From: Candidatus Saccharimonadota bacterium
Lineage (GTDB): Bacteria > Patescibacteriota > Saccharimonadia > Saccharimonadales > Saccharimonadaceae
Reading direction: 5' to 3'
Length of the DNA stretch: 64,000 bases
Assembly: GCA_017431955.1 (NCBI GenBank)
Contig: JAFRKC010000002.1
Location: 1-64,000 of the forward strand
The stretch's first letter is position 1. Each line of letters begins with the position of its first letter. Under the pieces are notes generated by a model, which saw only the letters and a program-made list of their open reading frames with translations, ran no database searches and was not told where the DNA came from. Positions 24,829-34,801 of the stretch are shown one piece after another. A program made the position numbers and the translations under genes.

Positions 24829-27279
24829 ATGAAAGTATCTCTTAACGCTATAAAAAAATATGTTGATATTGATATATCTACAGAAGAGCTAATAAAACTC
24901 ATCGGTTCTAGGTTGGTTGAAGTTGAAGGGTCTGAGGATTTTTCTAAAAAATACGCAGGAATAAAAATAGTCGAAGTAACAGAATGTGAACACATCCCAG
25001 AAACACATCTTTCTCTTTGCAAGATTAATGCCGGAGAGACACAAAACATCCAGGTCGTTTGTGGTGCTCCTAACGTCAGACAGGGAATGCTTGCAGTGTG
25101 GCTAGCACCCGGCTGTGTTGTTCCAGCTACTTTTGGCAAAGAAAACTTCAAACTTGACGTGCGCAAGCTCAGAGGCTACGAATCCAGTGGTATGTTGGCC
25201 GCCCTAGATGAGCTAGGACTTGGTTCTGATCATGAAGGTATTATAGAAATAAATCCTGAAGATGCTCGTCCTGGCGATGATTTTGCTGAAAAATTTGATT
25301 TGAACGACGTGATTTTGGATATAGAAAACAAATCTTTAACTCATCGCCCAGACTGTTTCGGTTTAATCGGCTTTGCTAGGGAAGTTGCTGGAATTTTGGG
25401 CAAAAAATTTGTCGAGCCAGAATTTCTCATGCATGAAGAAGTTTTTCCGGAAGGATTTTTAGAATACAACCAGCAAAATGGAGTTAGTAGCAAAGATTGT
25501 CCTATCAAAATTGATATTAAAGGTTCAGAACTTTGTCCACGATACTCATGTGCTGTGTTAGAAGTTGATGATAAAATATTAAAAACAGAAAAATATTTAA
25601 CAAAGGACGACATTTTCCTTGCCAAAGCCGACATGCAGGGCGTATCAAAGATTGTTGATGTTTCAAATATATTGATGCTCGAAACTGGCCAACCACTTCA
25701 TATGTTTGACTACGACAAATTTATTAAAGTTGGCGGCACAGAAACACCAAGAATCATCGTCCGTCCAGCCAAAGAAGGCGAGAAACTAGAGCTTCTAGAC
25801 GGTAAAACTATCGAATGTATTTCTAGCGACATTTTAATTACCTCCAACGATATCCCAGTTGCACTAGCTGGCGCAATGGGTGGAGCAAACACAGCAATCG
25901 ACGAAAATACCAAACGAGTCTTAGTCGAGTCTGCCAGTTTTTCACTTTATAATTTGCGCAAGACTCAAATGCATCATGGCATCTTTTCAGAAGCCATCAC
26001 TCGCTTTACTAAAGGCGTTCCAGCCGGTGGCACATTTAACGTGATGGCAGAGGCTGTCAAAGAACTTGGCGGAAAAGCCTCGATGGTTTGCGACAATTTT
26101 GTCGGCTTGCAAAAAGTTGAACCAATCCAAGTCTCAGTAAAAGATATCAACTCGTTACTTGGCACAAACTACGAGACTGATTTAATCATCAAAACTCTAG
26201 AAAACGTAGGAATTTCTTGTGAACAAAATGAGTCGTCTGAGCTTTCTGTTTTGGCTCCTAGCTGGCGTACTGACCTTCATATTAAAGAAGATATTATTGA
26301 AGAAGTTGGGCGCTTACTCGGATATGATAATATCGTAATTGATTATCCAAAAAGACCATTTATCGGCGCGGAAATTAGCCCGATGCTTTCGCTAAAAACT
26401 AAAATTCGCAATATCTTATCTGACAAACTTAACGCCCACGAAGTGCTGACCTATTCTTTCGTTAGTAAAAAATTAATAACCACCGTAAATCAAAGAGTAG
26501 AAGACAGCTATAAAATAGTCAATTCTATTTCTCCAGAACTTCAATGCTTCCGCCAACATATCGCGCCATCGTTATTGGACAAAGTTCGTGAAAATGTTAA
26601 GGCTGGGCACAATAACTTCATCATTTATGAATTAAACCAAGTTTCTAATCATAAATTTGGATTAGATGAAGACAAATCGCCAATCACCAAAGATCATTTA
26701 GCTATTTTAAGTTTTGGTGATTTTTATCATATTAAAAATATTATCGAAAAACTTTTCAAAAATCTAAATGTTGACCTTTCAATTAAAACTTTTGAACAAA
26801 AAGAAGAATTTCCATACTTAGAGCCACTCCATTCAGCCGACCTATATGTTGGAGATAAATATATAGGTTCGATCGGCGAAGTAAAACAACTAGTTTTAGG
26901 TAAGTTCAAACTAAGTGGCGAAATCTCAATTTTAGAGATTAACTTAGAAGAGATTTTGGGTAAAGAAAAATCTGGAGCCAAAAAACTGAAAGTTAATAAA
27001 TTCCCATTTGTCTATCGCGACATTACGGCCAAAGTTAAAGCGGAGTTTAGTTTCATAGATCTATATTCCTCAATTGAAAGTGTGTTAGAAAATAATAACT
27101 TAATCAGTGAGATTAAACCACTATCAATCTATCAACCGGAAAATAATCAAACATTTAAACACGTTTCTTTCCATATCGCTTTTTCAAGTGCAGAAAAAAC
27201 TCTACAATCAGACGACATATCTGCTATAATGGAACAAATAAATAAAAATTTACAGACTCTTGGTGCGGAAGTAGTCTAG
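24829..27279 (+). CDS. pheT: Phenylalanyl-tRNA synthetase beta subunit
   Basis: 816 residues, full length. Domains in order: the B1/tRNA-binding (EMAP-like) fold (about 40-150), B3/B4 with the editing site for mischarged Tyr (about 215-400), B5, the class II-like core, and the C-terminal ferredoxin-fold anticodon-binding domain (about 720-816, VNKFPFVYRDITAKV). It starts on the base after the pheS stop, so the subunits are translationally coupled. Confidence 0.96.
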   Translation: MKVSLNAIKKYVDIDISTEELIKLIGSRLVEVEGSEDFSKKYAGIKIVEVTECEHIPETHLSLCKINAGETQNIQVVCGAPNVRQGMLAVWLAPGCVVPATFGKENFKLDVRKLRGYESSGMLAALDELGLGSDHEGIIEINPEDARPGDDFAEKFDLNDVILDIENKSLTHRPDCFGLIGFAREVAGILGKKFVEPEFLMHEEVFPEGFLEYNQQNGVSSKDCPIKIDIKGSELCPRYSCAVLEVDDKILKTEKYLTKDDIFLAKADMQGVSKIVDVSNILMLETGQPLHMFDYDKFIKVGGTETPRIIVRPAKEGEKLELLDGKTIECISSDILITSNDIPVALAGAMGGANTAIDENTKRVLVESASFSLYNLRKTQMHHGIFSEAITRFTKGVPAGGTFNVMAEAVKELGGKASMVCDNFVGLQKVEPIQVSVKDINSLLGTNYETDLIIKTLENVGISCEQNESSELSVLAPSWRTDLHIKEDIIEEVGRLLGYDNIVIDYPKRPFIGAEISPMLSLKTKIRNILSDKLNAHEVLTYSFVSKKLITTVNQRVEDSYKIVNSISPELQCFRQHIAPSLLDKVRENVKAGHNNFIIYELNQVSNHKFGLDEDKSPITKDHLAILSFGDFYHIKNIIEKLFKNLNVDLSIKTFEQKEEFPYLEPLHSADLYVGDKYIGSIGEVKQLVLGKFKLSGEISILEINLEEILGKEKSGAKKLKVNKFPFVYRDITAKVKAEFSFIDLYSSIESVLENNNLISEIKPLSIYQPENNQTFKHVSFHIAFSSAEKTLQSDDISAIMEQINKNLQTLGAEVV

Positions 27280-27295
27280 CTAGCACGGAGGTAAA

Positions 27296-28033
27296 ATGCA
27301 AGAAGACATGTTAAAAACTAGCTGGAAACAGCGTGTAGGTATTGTTATAATTGCTGCCATCCTTTTAGGATCAAGCTTAGCAGTTTATATAAGTATTCTT
27401 TTAGGCGGTAATTCATCTTCCGTCAGTACTGCAGACGATGGTTTAGACCAGGAATTAATCTCTAGACTTAGCGACGAATACACTGAAAAGTCAAACGAAG
27501 TCAATACAGAAGCAAAAAAATATTCCGATAGATATTTTAATGATTTTATTTCCTATAAATCTCGTGTCAAAGCGTATAATTCTATGACGATTAATAATAA
27601 TGGCTTAAGCCACGAGGATCTCAAAAAAGGTTCTGGTGAAAAAATTACTGAAGACACAGACTATTTCATGTATTATATTGGTTGGTGTGCTAACGAAGAA
27701 GTGTTTGACTCATCATTTGATAATATTGACAACCCAACTTCTTTGTCGGCCCCACTTGTCAACGATGGCATAATCCAAGGTTTGACTGACGGCATCATCG
27801 GCATGCGTTTTGGCGGCGTACGCGAAGTCTCAATACCAAATGAATTGGCCTATGGCGACAGTATGGAAATTTGTGGCGGTACCGACCAAGCTCTAAAGTT
27901 TGTTGTTATGACGATTGAAAAGTCTGAGCCACTAGCTACTTTATCAGATGAACTAAGTCTAATTACTCAAAAGCTTCAATACGCTTATTACGGCATAGAC
28001 TACGACGCACTTTTTTCTGATTCTACTGAGTAA
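27296..28033 (+). CDS. Membrane-anchored FKBP-type peptidyl-prolyl isomerase
   Basis: 245 residues. A cytosolic N terminus and one transmembrane helix (about 13-35) precede a helical linker and an FKBP fold (about 105-215). GVREVSIPNELAYGD is the typical FKBP active-site strand; the usual hydrophobic pocket is partly altered, and an added cysteine pair (YYIGWCANEE and MEICGGTD) could make a disulfide. Inferred role: folding of exported proteins, alongside the DsbA-like oxidase elsewhere in the window. The ribosome binding site is CACGGAGGT. The gene follows pheT after 16 nt. Confidence 0.85.
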   Translation: MQEDMLKTSWKQRVGIVIIAAILLGSSLAVYISILLGGNSSSVSTADDGLDQELISRLSDEYTEKSNEVNTEAKKYSDRYFNDFISYKSRVKAYNSMTINNNGLSHEDLKKGSGEKITEDTDYFMYYIGWCANEEVFDSSFDNIDNPTSLSAPLVNDGIIQGLTDGIIGMRFGGVREVSIPNELAYGDSMEICGGTDQALKFVVMTIEKSEPLATLSDELSLITQKLQYAYYGIDYDALFSDSTE

Positions 28034-28066
28034 AACCCTTAAGGTTGCTCGAACATGGTTCGGCAA

Positions 28067-28075
28067 TGCTATAAT
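28067..28075 (+). promoter_or_regulatory. Leaderless-type extended -10 for exonuclease I gene
   Basis: TGCTATAAT, ending 6 nt before the ATG at 28082. Confidence 0.6.
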
Positions 28076-28081
28076 ATTTTC

Positions 28082-29491
28082 ATGGAAAAAAGTTTTCTAT
28101 TTTACGATCTCGAAACTTCCGGGCTTAGTACGCGTGATGATCGCATTATGCAATTTGCAGCTCAGCGCACAGACATGAATCTGAAAGAAATTGGCGAGCC
28201 AATCAACATCTTGATTAAAATGACAAATGACACTCTGCCTAGTCCTTCGGCTGTGCGTACCACCGGCATAACACCGCAAGCAACCCAAGCGGACGGTTTA
28301 ACTGAAGCCGAATTTTGTCGATACGTAATTAATGAAATTTTTACACCTAATACAATAATCGTGGGTTACAACAATGTTCGTTACGATGACGAAATGATGC
28401 GCCACCTATTTTGGCGAAATTTTTACGATCCATACGAATGGCAATGGAAAGATGGCCGTAGCCGTTGGGATATGCTCGACGTCGTTAGGATGGCTAGAGC
28501 CCTGCGTCCAGAAAAAATTAAGTGGCCAGTTGACGACGACGGTAATCCAACTAACCGCCTAGAACTTATAACCAAAGAAAATGATATAAAACATGAGCAC
28601 GCTCACGATGCTTTGTCTGATGTCTTTGCTACTCTCGCTGTAGCTAGATTAATTAAAGAAAAACAACCGCAACTTTTTAATTATCTTTTCAAAATACGCG
28701 GTAAAAAAGAGGTGCAAAAAATAGTTAATTTAGATAATAAACAACCATTTGTCTATGCATCTGGTAAATATGGCAAGGATCGCAATTTTATCACAGTTGC
28801 TTTTCCGCTAACTAGCGGACGTAACGGCAACATCGTAGTCTACGATTTAAGCCAAAACATCGAACAATTTTTATTACAAAAACCAAAGGATTCAAAAACG
28901 CTTCCAGTTCCGACGCCAACAATTAAAGAGCTAGCGTTTAACCGTTGTCCTGCCGTGGCACCGATTTCGGTTCTAGAAAAAAACGATGGTTGGAAAAAAA
29001 TTGGTCTAGATAAAAAAGAAGTAGAAAAAAATCTTAAACAACTTCTTGATCATCCAGAAATTGCCGAGCAAATAAGAATAGCAGTAGAAGAGCGAGAATA
29101 TAAACCAGAAGAGCCTAAGGATAAAAACGAAGCCACCTATTTTGAGCTAAATGTAGAAAATCGACTCTACGATTCGTTTCTGCCAGATCAAGATCGCGTT
29201 CGCTGTGAAGCGATTCGCAATGCTAATTCGAACCAATTGGCAGACTTCCACCCTAATTTTATAGACGAGAGATTACCTGAGCTACTATTACACTACAAGG
29301 CAAAAAATTTCTTTGATTCATTGACTGAGAGCGAACAGTTAAAATGGGAAAAATACCGCCGTGCCAGGTTAATACACCAGTCCAAATATTTCCTAGAAGA
29401 TTTGGAAAAACAGACCAATGAAGGTATGGATGATTTTCTTATAGAAGAGCTAAAACTCTGGTATGAGTCGGTTCAGGATGTAGACTACTAG
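28082..29491 (+). CDS. sbcB: Exodeoxyribonuclease I
   Basis: 469 residues from the ATG at 28082; an upstream in-frame ATG at 28055 would place the promoter inside the gene. Exonuclease I digests single-stranded DNA 3'-5' in recombination and mismatch repair. DEDDh motifs: FYDLETSG (Exo I), [15 protein letters not shown] (Exo II) and [13 protein letters not shown] (Exo III, with catalytic His and Asp). The C-terminal SH3-like and helical domains are retained in near-normal length. It lies immediately upstream of uvrA. Confidence 0.93.
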   Translation: MEKSFLFYDLETSGLSTRDDRIMQFAAQRTDMNLKEIGEPINILIKMTNDTLPSPSAVRTTGITPQATQADGLTEAEFCRYVINEIFTPNTIIVGYNNVRYDDEMMRHLFWRNFYDPYEWQWKDGRSRWDMLDVVRMARALRPEKIKWPVDDDGNPTNRLELITKENDIKHEHAHDALSDVFATLAVARLIKEKQPQLFNYLFKIRGKKEVQKIVNLDNKQPFVYASGKYGKDRNFITVAFPLTSGRNGNIVVYDLSQNIEQFLLQKPKDSKTLPVPTPTIKELAFNRCPAVAPISVLEKNDGWKKIGLDKKEVEKNLKQLLDHPEIAEQIRIAVEEREYKPEEPKDKNEATYFELNVENRLYDSFLPDQDRVRCEAIRNANSNQLADFHPNFIDERLPELLLHYKAKNFFDSLTESEQLKWEKYRRARLIHQSKYFLEDLEKQTNEGMDDFLIEELKLWYESVQDVDY

Positions 29492-29518
29492 GGAGTGGAT
29501 TTTTTGCCTATTTTCCTG

Positions 29519-29524
29519 TATAAT
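29519..29524 (+). promoter_or_regulatory. -10 element for uvrA
   Basis: TATAAT, ending 10 nt before the ATG at 29535; at most a very short leader. Confidence 0.5.
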
Positions 29525-29534
29525 ACGTACGTTT

Positions 29535-32423
29535 ATGGATGGTGATTTTATTAAGATTCGCGGCGCTAGACAGCATAATTTGAAAAATGTTGATATAGAT
29601 ATTCCGCGAGATAAGTTGGTAGTAATTACCGGATTGTCTGGATCTGGAAAATCTAGTTTAGCTTTTGACACGATTTACGCCGAAGGCCAAAGACGTTACG
29701 TCGAGAGCCTATCTAGTTATGCTAGAATGTTCCTCGGCGTAATGGATAAGCCAGATGTGGACTCTATATCTGGATTATCACCAGCAATCTCAATTGATCA
29801 AAAATCCACCAGTAAAAATCCGCGCTCCACCGTGGCTACCGTTACTGAAGTCTACGATTATTTACGTTTGCTTTTTGCCCGTGTTGGCGTGCCGCATTGT
29901 CCAATTTGTCATGCCGAAGTTTCAAGGCGCAGCGTCGAAGATATTTTTGATGAAGTAATGAAACTCCCGCTAGGCTCGAAATTGATGTTGCTTGCACCAG
30001 TAGTCCAACAAAAAAAAGGCGAGTTTGCTTATATTCCAGAACAATTTGAGGCCAAAGGTTTTGCTCGTGCACGCGTTGACGGAATTGTTTATGATTTGGA
30101 TGAATTTCCAAGTCTAGAAAAACAAGAACGCCATGACATCGAAATTGTAGTAGATAGATTTATCTTGTCACCAGATCTTTCTTCCCGCATCTTCGGCTCA
30201 ATCGAACAGGCTCTAGACTTAGGCCAGGGAATTATTAAATTATTAAAAATTAACGACACTAGCACTTCAATCAGTGATAGAAATATCACGCAAAAAAATA
30301 CCGAAGTTTTAACTTATTCTCAGCGCTATGCTTGCGAAAATCACCCAGACGAATTAATCCCAGAACTCGAGCCGCGCCTATTTTCTTTCAACGCTCCGCA
30401 AGGCGCTTGTCCTACTTGTACTGGTCTGGGTAGTCGTATGGAAATAGACCCAAGCCTAGTTTTAAACCCAAATCTCACCATTGCCGAAGGTGGCATTAGA
30501 CCATTCAACCGCGTAACTAACGACTCATATTGGATCAAAAGGTTAATTGGCGTAGGCAATAAACACGGTTTTTCCGTTCACGTACCAATTAAAGACTTGT
30601 CAGAAGATGCTATTCAAAAAATCCTCTACGGCACTGGCGACGAAAAATACAAAGTAAGAATCAGCGGCAAAGGCAAATTTAGTGAGGGCACTATTTATGA
30701 AACTACTTACGAAGGTGTTATTCCGAATTTAGAAAGGCGCTATCACAACCCGGACGTATCAGATTTTGTACGCAAAGACATAGAGCGTTTCATGCGCGTA
30801 CGTGAATGTCAATCTTGTCACGGCGCTCGTCTCAAACCGGTAGTCCTTGCCGTTACAATCAACGGGCTTAACATTGTCGACATGTGTAATATGGATGTGG
30901 ATTCTACGCTCAAAATATTGAGTCAGGATTTGGAGTTTTCTGATTCTGAGCACATGGTTGCAGACCCGATCATTAAGGAAATTCGTGAACGTGTAAAATT
31001 TATGCAGGACGTCGGCCTAGGGTATATGGAGCTTAGCCGTGCCGCCAATACACTTTCTGGTGGCGAAGCACAGCGTATTCGTCTTGCAACTCAAATTGGT
31101 TCTGGACTCCAGGGTGTATTATATGTACTTGACGAGCCATCGATTGGTTTGCATCAGCGTGATAACGATAAACTAATCGCCACTTTAAAGCATTTACGCG
31201 ATTTGAAAAATACTGTTCTCGTAGTAGAACATGATGAAGATACCATGCTTCAGAGTGATTATATTATTGATATTGGTCCTGGAGCAGGCAACGCAGGCGG
31301 CGAGTTGGTTGCAGCTGGTACTCCAGAAGAAATTATGAAAGATAAAAATTCAATTACCGGGCAATACCTTTCCGGCAAGAAAAAAATTGAAATTCCTAAG
31401 TCTCGACGTAAACCTAAAAAGGATAAAGAACTAATTATTCGCGGCGCTAGAGAAAATAATCTCAAAAACATTGATGTACACTTCCCGCTTGGAGTTTTAA
31501 CTGTAGTTTCCGGTGTCTCTGGTTCTGGTAAATCTACATTAGTAAATAGCATTTTAGCAAACGAATTACTTGCCCGTTTGCATAGAGCACAAACCGTTTC
31601 AGGCTTGCATGAACGTATCGACGGCATCGAAAATATCGATAAAATTATTGTTATCGATCAATCGCCAATTGGCCGCACTCCGCGCAGTAACGTTGCAACC
31701 TATACCGGAGTATTTAATCAAATTCGCGAATTATTTGCGCATCAACCGGAAGCCGAAGTTAGAGGCTACAAAGCCGGCCGTTTTAGTTTTAATGTTAAAG
31801 GTGGTCGTTGCGAAAATTGTCAGGGTGATGGCGTTAATAAGATCGAAATGCATTTCTTACCAGACGTTTATGTCACTTGCCCTGTTTGCCACGGCAAAAG
31901 ATATAATCGCGAAGCGCTAGAAATTAAATACAAAGGAAAAGACATTTCACAGGTTCTAGATATGACTATTGATGAGGCTGCAGAATTTTTTGCTAACATC
32001 CCGCCGATAGCAGCTAAGTTCCAAACTATCCAAGAGGTAGGCTTAGGCTATATTAGGCTAGGCCAACCAGCTACCACTTTCTCTGGCGGCGAAGCGCAAC
32101 GCATTAAATTAGCAACTGAGCTTGCACGCAGATCTACTGGCAAAACTTTATATATACTTGACGAGCCAACTACTGGTTTACATACAGACGACGTCAAAAG
32201 ATTGCTAAAAATCTTGAACAAGCTCGTTGATGGTGGCAATTCTATGATTGTAATCGAACATAATTTACACGTCATTAAATCCGCTGACTGGATTATTGAC
32301 ATGGGTCCAGAAGGCGGCCAAAACGGCGGCAAAGTTATTGCAGAAGGCACACCAGAACAGCTCGCCAAAGATGCAAGCACTCCTACTGGAAAATATCTAA
32401 AAGAACTTTTAAAAGGCAGATAA
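29535..32423 (+). CDS. uvrA: Excinuclease ABC subunit A
   Basis: 962 residues, full length. UvrA dimers find DNA lesions and load UvrB. Two ABC modules are visible: Walker [14 protein letters not shown] near residue 37 and [11 protein letters not shown] in the second half, with signature motifs [14 protein letters not shown] and [14 protein letters not shown]. The C-terminal zinc module CENCQGDG with [10 protein letters not shown] is intact; a first zinc site with CPICHAE and CQSCHGARL is also present. CotH follows after 2 nt. Confidence 0.98.
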   Translation: MDGDFIKIRGARQHNLKNVDIDIPRDKLVVITGLSGSGKSSLAFDTIYAEGQRRYVESLSSYARMFLGVMDKPDVDSISGLSPAISIDQKSTSKNPRSTVATVTEVYDYLRLLFARVGVPHCPICHAEVSRRSVEDIFDEVMKLPLGSKLMLLAPVVQQKKGEFAYIPEQFEAKGFARARVDGIVYDLDEFPSLEKQERHDIEIVVDRFILSPDLSSRIFGSIEQALDLGQGIIKLLKINDTSTSISDRNITQKNTEVLTYSQRYACENHPDELIPELEPRLFSFNAPQGACPTCTGLGSRMEIDPSLVLNPNLTIAEGGIRPFNRVTNDSYWIKRLIGVGNKHGFSVHVPIKDLSEDAIQKILYGTGDEKYKVRISGKGKFSEGTIYETTYEGVIPNLERRYHNPDVSDFVRKDIERFMRVRECQSCHGARLKPVVLAVTINGLNIVDMCNMDVDSTLKILSQDLEFSDSEHMVADPIIKEIRERVKFMQDVGLGYMELSRAANTLSGGEAQRIRLATQIGSGLQGVLYVLDEPSIGLHQRDNDKLIATLKHLRDLKNTVLVVEHDEDTMLQSDYIIDIGPGAGNAGGELVAAGTPEEIMKDKNSITGQYLSGKKKIEIPKSRRKPKKDKELIIRGARENNLKNIDVHFPLGVLTVVSGVSGSGKSTLVNSILANELLARLHRAQTVSGLHERIDGIENIDKIIVIDQSPIGRTPRSNVATYTGVFNQIRELFAHQPEAEVRGYKAGRFSFNVKGGRCENCQGDGVNKIEMHFLPDVYVTCPVCHGKRYNREALEIKYKGKDISQVLDMTIDEAAEFFANIPPIAAKFQTIQEVGLGYIRLGQPATTFSGGEAQRIKLATELARRSTGKTLYILDEPTTGLHTDDVKRLLKILNKLVDGGNSMIVIEHNLHVIKSADWIIDMGPEGGQNGGKVIAEGTPEQLAKDASTPTGKYLKELLKGR

Positions 32424-32425
32424 TT

Positions 32426-33967
32426 ATGCGTTTTTTAAGAAAAACACTCGTATTAATTATTTTCAGTTTTACTGTTAGTATATCTATTTTTTCTTCGTCA
32501 ACTTTCGCCGATAATGATATAGAAATTCCAAAACTATTTTTAACTGGCGATATTTCCGACATGTCTGATAAGAGCGACAAAAGAAAAGTGCTCTTTCACT
32601 ATGAAAACGATAACAATAATATCGATGGCTATGCAAAAATAAAACTACAAGGTTCCGCAAGTTTAAACTTTGAGAAGAAAAATTACACGATAGATTTGTA
32701 CGAAGACGACAATTACAAAAACAAAAATAATGTCAACTTTGGTTGGGGAGAACATGATAAATATACGCTCAAAGCCAACTGGATTGACAAAACTCACTCC
32801 AGGAATATTGTTACAGCTAATCTTGCCGCCGAGTTGAATGAAAAATACGGGCTTTTTTCATCTACACCTAACCATGGCGAAATCGATGGCTATCCAATAG
32901 AAGTTTATGTCAATAACGATTTTTTTGGTCTCTACACCTTGAATATCGCCAAAAGTGATTGGATGTTTGGTATGGATAAGAGTAATGTACATAACATATT
33001 ATTTAGCAGCGAACAGTGGGAAAATCAAAATCTTTTCAAATCCAAAATAGAGTTTGACGGGACTTGGGATTTAGAAATTGGCGATGATGAAGGCTATGCA
33101 ATTAAGCAGCTGAACAAAGCAGTCGATTTTGTCATGAACAGTGCAGACGTGGATTTTAGACAAAACATTAACAGCTATTTTAATTTAGACAATCTATTAA
33201 ATTATTATGCACTATCTGAGTTTGCTGAATTAGTAGATAATGTCGGCAAAAATGTTCTGATGGCATCATACGATGGTGACAAATGGCTCTTTGCCCTATA
33301 CGACTTAGATTTGTCCTGGGGAGTTTGGTTTGATCAGAGTTTAAATTATGAAGTCTCAAGCGGAATAGAAAAAAATTTATTATTTCAAAGGTTACGCGAA
33401 AATTTTCCAAATGAATTAGCAGATCGCTATTTTACTCTTCGCAAAACTATGCTAACTGAAGAAAATATCATGAATAAATTTTACGAATTTGAATCAAAAA
33501 TTCCACAATCTACATTAGAAAAAGACCAAGCAAAATGGGGCGAGTCGGTCGGATATGACATTTCTCAAATTAGAGATTTTCTTAAAGTCAGAGTACCTAA
33601 GACCGACAGCTTTTTCTATAATATGTATACTGTAGAGCCTCAGGTTTATTTAAAATATGAAAATAGCAAAAACAACGATTCTGTGAAAATAACGCTTATT
33701 AAAAATCGCGAAGATATCACTGCCACTAGTGCGGGGAATGCTAGTTCAGAGTTTACTTTTTACCAGAATGGCATTTATGAAATTTCTTGCCACGATTGGT
33801 TTGGCAATTATCTTGAATCATTTAAAATTGAAGTTGACTCGATTGAAGAAAATGAAACCGATTTCGAAAAAATTATCCCCATGATTATATTCGGTTCACT
33901 AGCTTCCGTACTGGTAGCGTTTATCCTCATCAGACGCCTTATTCGTTTTAAAACATCTAGTCCATAA
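32426..33967 (+). CDS. CotH-like protein kinase, secreted and membrane-anchored
   Basis: 513 residues. A signal segment (about 8-28) leads into a CotH fold (about 60-390): KIQGSAS-like KLQGSASLNFEKKNYTIDL, then EVYVNNDFFGLYTLNIAKS, and the metal-binding stretch FALYDLDLSWG. A C-terminal transmembrane helix (about 484-503) ends in a basic tail (RRLIRFK). CotH of Bacillus is an atypical ATP-dependent kinase of coat proteins; in non-sporulating bacteria such proteins are placed outside the cell and their targets are unknown. Its linkage to uvrA is probably only positional. Confidence 0.85.
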   Translation: MRFLRKTLVLIIFSFTVSISIFSSSTFADNDIEIPKLFLTGDISDMSDKSDKRKVLFHYENDNNNIDGYAKIKLQGSASLNFEKKNYTIDLYEDDNYKNKNNVNFGWGEHDKYTLKANWIDKTHSRNIVTANLAAELNEKYGLFSSTPNHGEIDGYPIEVYVNNDFFGLYTLNIAKSDWMFGMDKSNVHNILFSSEQWENQNLFKSKIEFDGTWDLEIGDDEGYAIKQLNKAVDFVMNSADVDFRQNINSYFNLDNLLNYYALSEFAELVDNVGKNVLMASYDGDKWLFALYDLDLSWGVWFDQSLNYEVSSGIEKNLLFQRLRENFPNELADRYFTLRKTMLTEENIMNKFYEFESKIPQSTLEKDQAKWGESVGYDISQIRDFLKVRVPKTDSFFYNMYTVEPQVYLKYENSKNNDSVKITLIKNREDITATSAGNASSEFTFYQNGIYEISCHDWFGNYLESFKIEVDSIEENETDFEKIIPMIIFGSLASVLVAFILIRRLIRFKTSSP

Positions 33968-33968
33968 C

Positions 33969-33997
33969 TTGTTAAAAAGATAAAAATAGTGTAAAAT
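33969..33997 (+). promoter_or_regulatory. Promoter of rplY
   Basis: TTGTTA, 17 bp, TAAAAT. The leader contains GAAGAAGGGAAAT before the ATG at 34022. Confidence 0.6.
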
Positions 33998-34021
33998 ATA
34001 AGAAGAAGGGAAATAATTTAT

Positions 34022-34714
34022 ATGTCTGAAAATCAACTTAAACTTGAAAAACGTACCGTAGTGGGTAAAAAAATCAAAGCACTTCGCGCAAGCGGTTTGA
34101 TTCCATCGGTTGTTTATGGTGCTAAAAAAGATAATATTATCACACAATCTAATTACAATGATACCGAAAAAATCTTGAAAGTAGTCGGACACCACTCCCC
34201 AGTCAACCTTTTGATTGACGGCAAAGAACAGATGGCTATCGTCAAAGACGTTTCTGTAGACCCAGTTAGCAGAAAAATCATCAGTATCGATTTTCAAGCT
34301 GTTTCCGCTACCGAAGTCGTTGAAGCCACCACGCCAATCACTATCATTAATTTCGAAACTTCAGAAGCCAGCAAAAAGCACTATGCGATTTTGCATACTC
34401 TCGAAGAAATCGATGTTAAAGCTAAACCAGCTGACTTGCCAAAAGAAGTCACGGTGGACGCAGCCAACATGAGTGAACTTGATGACAAAATTACCGTTGC
34501 TGACCTAGCTTTGCCAAAAGGCGTAGAACTCGCCGACAAAGAGCTAAGCCCAGAAACCGTAATCGCCAACTTGTATGATCCAGCCGCCGAAGCTGCTGCT
34601 CGTGAAGCTGAAGAAGCTGCCGCCGCCGAAGCAGAACCAACCGAAGCTGCCGACGTTCCAGCCGACAATGGCTCTAAGCCAGAAGAAGCTTCAGCTGAAG
34701 AAAAAGCTGAATAA
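34022..34714 (+). CDS. rplY: 50S ribosomal protein bL25, CTC form
   Basis: 230 residues. bL25 binds 5S rRNA; the long CTC form adds a C-terminal beta domain. The N-terminal domain (about 1-90) starts QLKLEKRTVVGKKIKALRASGLIPSVVYG. The CTC domain spans about 95-185. The tail (about 190-230) is an Ala/Glu-rich acidic stretch. It has its own promoter and a large bidirectional terminator against the convergent aldolase gene. Confidence 0.95.
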   Translation: MSENQLKLEKRTVVGKKIKALRASGLIPSVVYGAKKDNIITQSNYNDTEKILKVVGHHSPVNLLIDGKEQMAIVKDVSVDPVSRKIISIDFQAVSATEVVEATTPITIINFETSEASKKHYAILHTLEEIDVKAKPADLPKEVTVDAANMSELDDKITVADLALPKGVELADKELSPETVIANLYDPAAEAAAREAEEAAAAEAEPTEAADVPADNGSKPEEASAEEKAE

Positions 34715-34718
34715 TTAA

Positions 34719-34794
34719 AACCAAAGAAAATATTATCTGGGACCATAAGTTTGGCCGAGCGGCCTCGAGCGTGTCCCGGATAGTTTTTTTGGTT
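34719..34794. terminator. Large branched bidirectional terminator
   Basis: The outer arms AACCAAA...TATCTGGGAC and GTCCCGGATAG...TTTGGTT pair over about 20 bp; an inner hairpin GGCC-GAGC-GGCC sits at the apex. A-rich left and T7 right flanks suit both convergent genes. The apex resembles a tRNA-Ser D-arm but the rest is not a tRNA. Confidence 0.75.
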
Positions 34795-34801
34795 ATTTAA
34801 A

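Noticed and set aside
28055..28082. Upstream start for exonuclease I
   Set aside because: It would put the TGCTATAAT promoter inside the gene; the ATG at 28082 has the 6-nt leaderless spacing and begins the conserved domain.
34741..34780. Possible tRNA-Ser gene
   Set aside because: Only a D-arm-like core is present; there is no anticodon arm, T-arm or CCA end.
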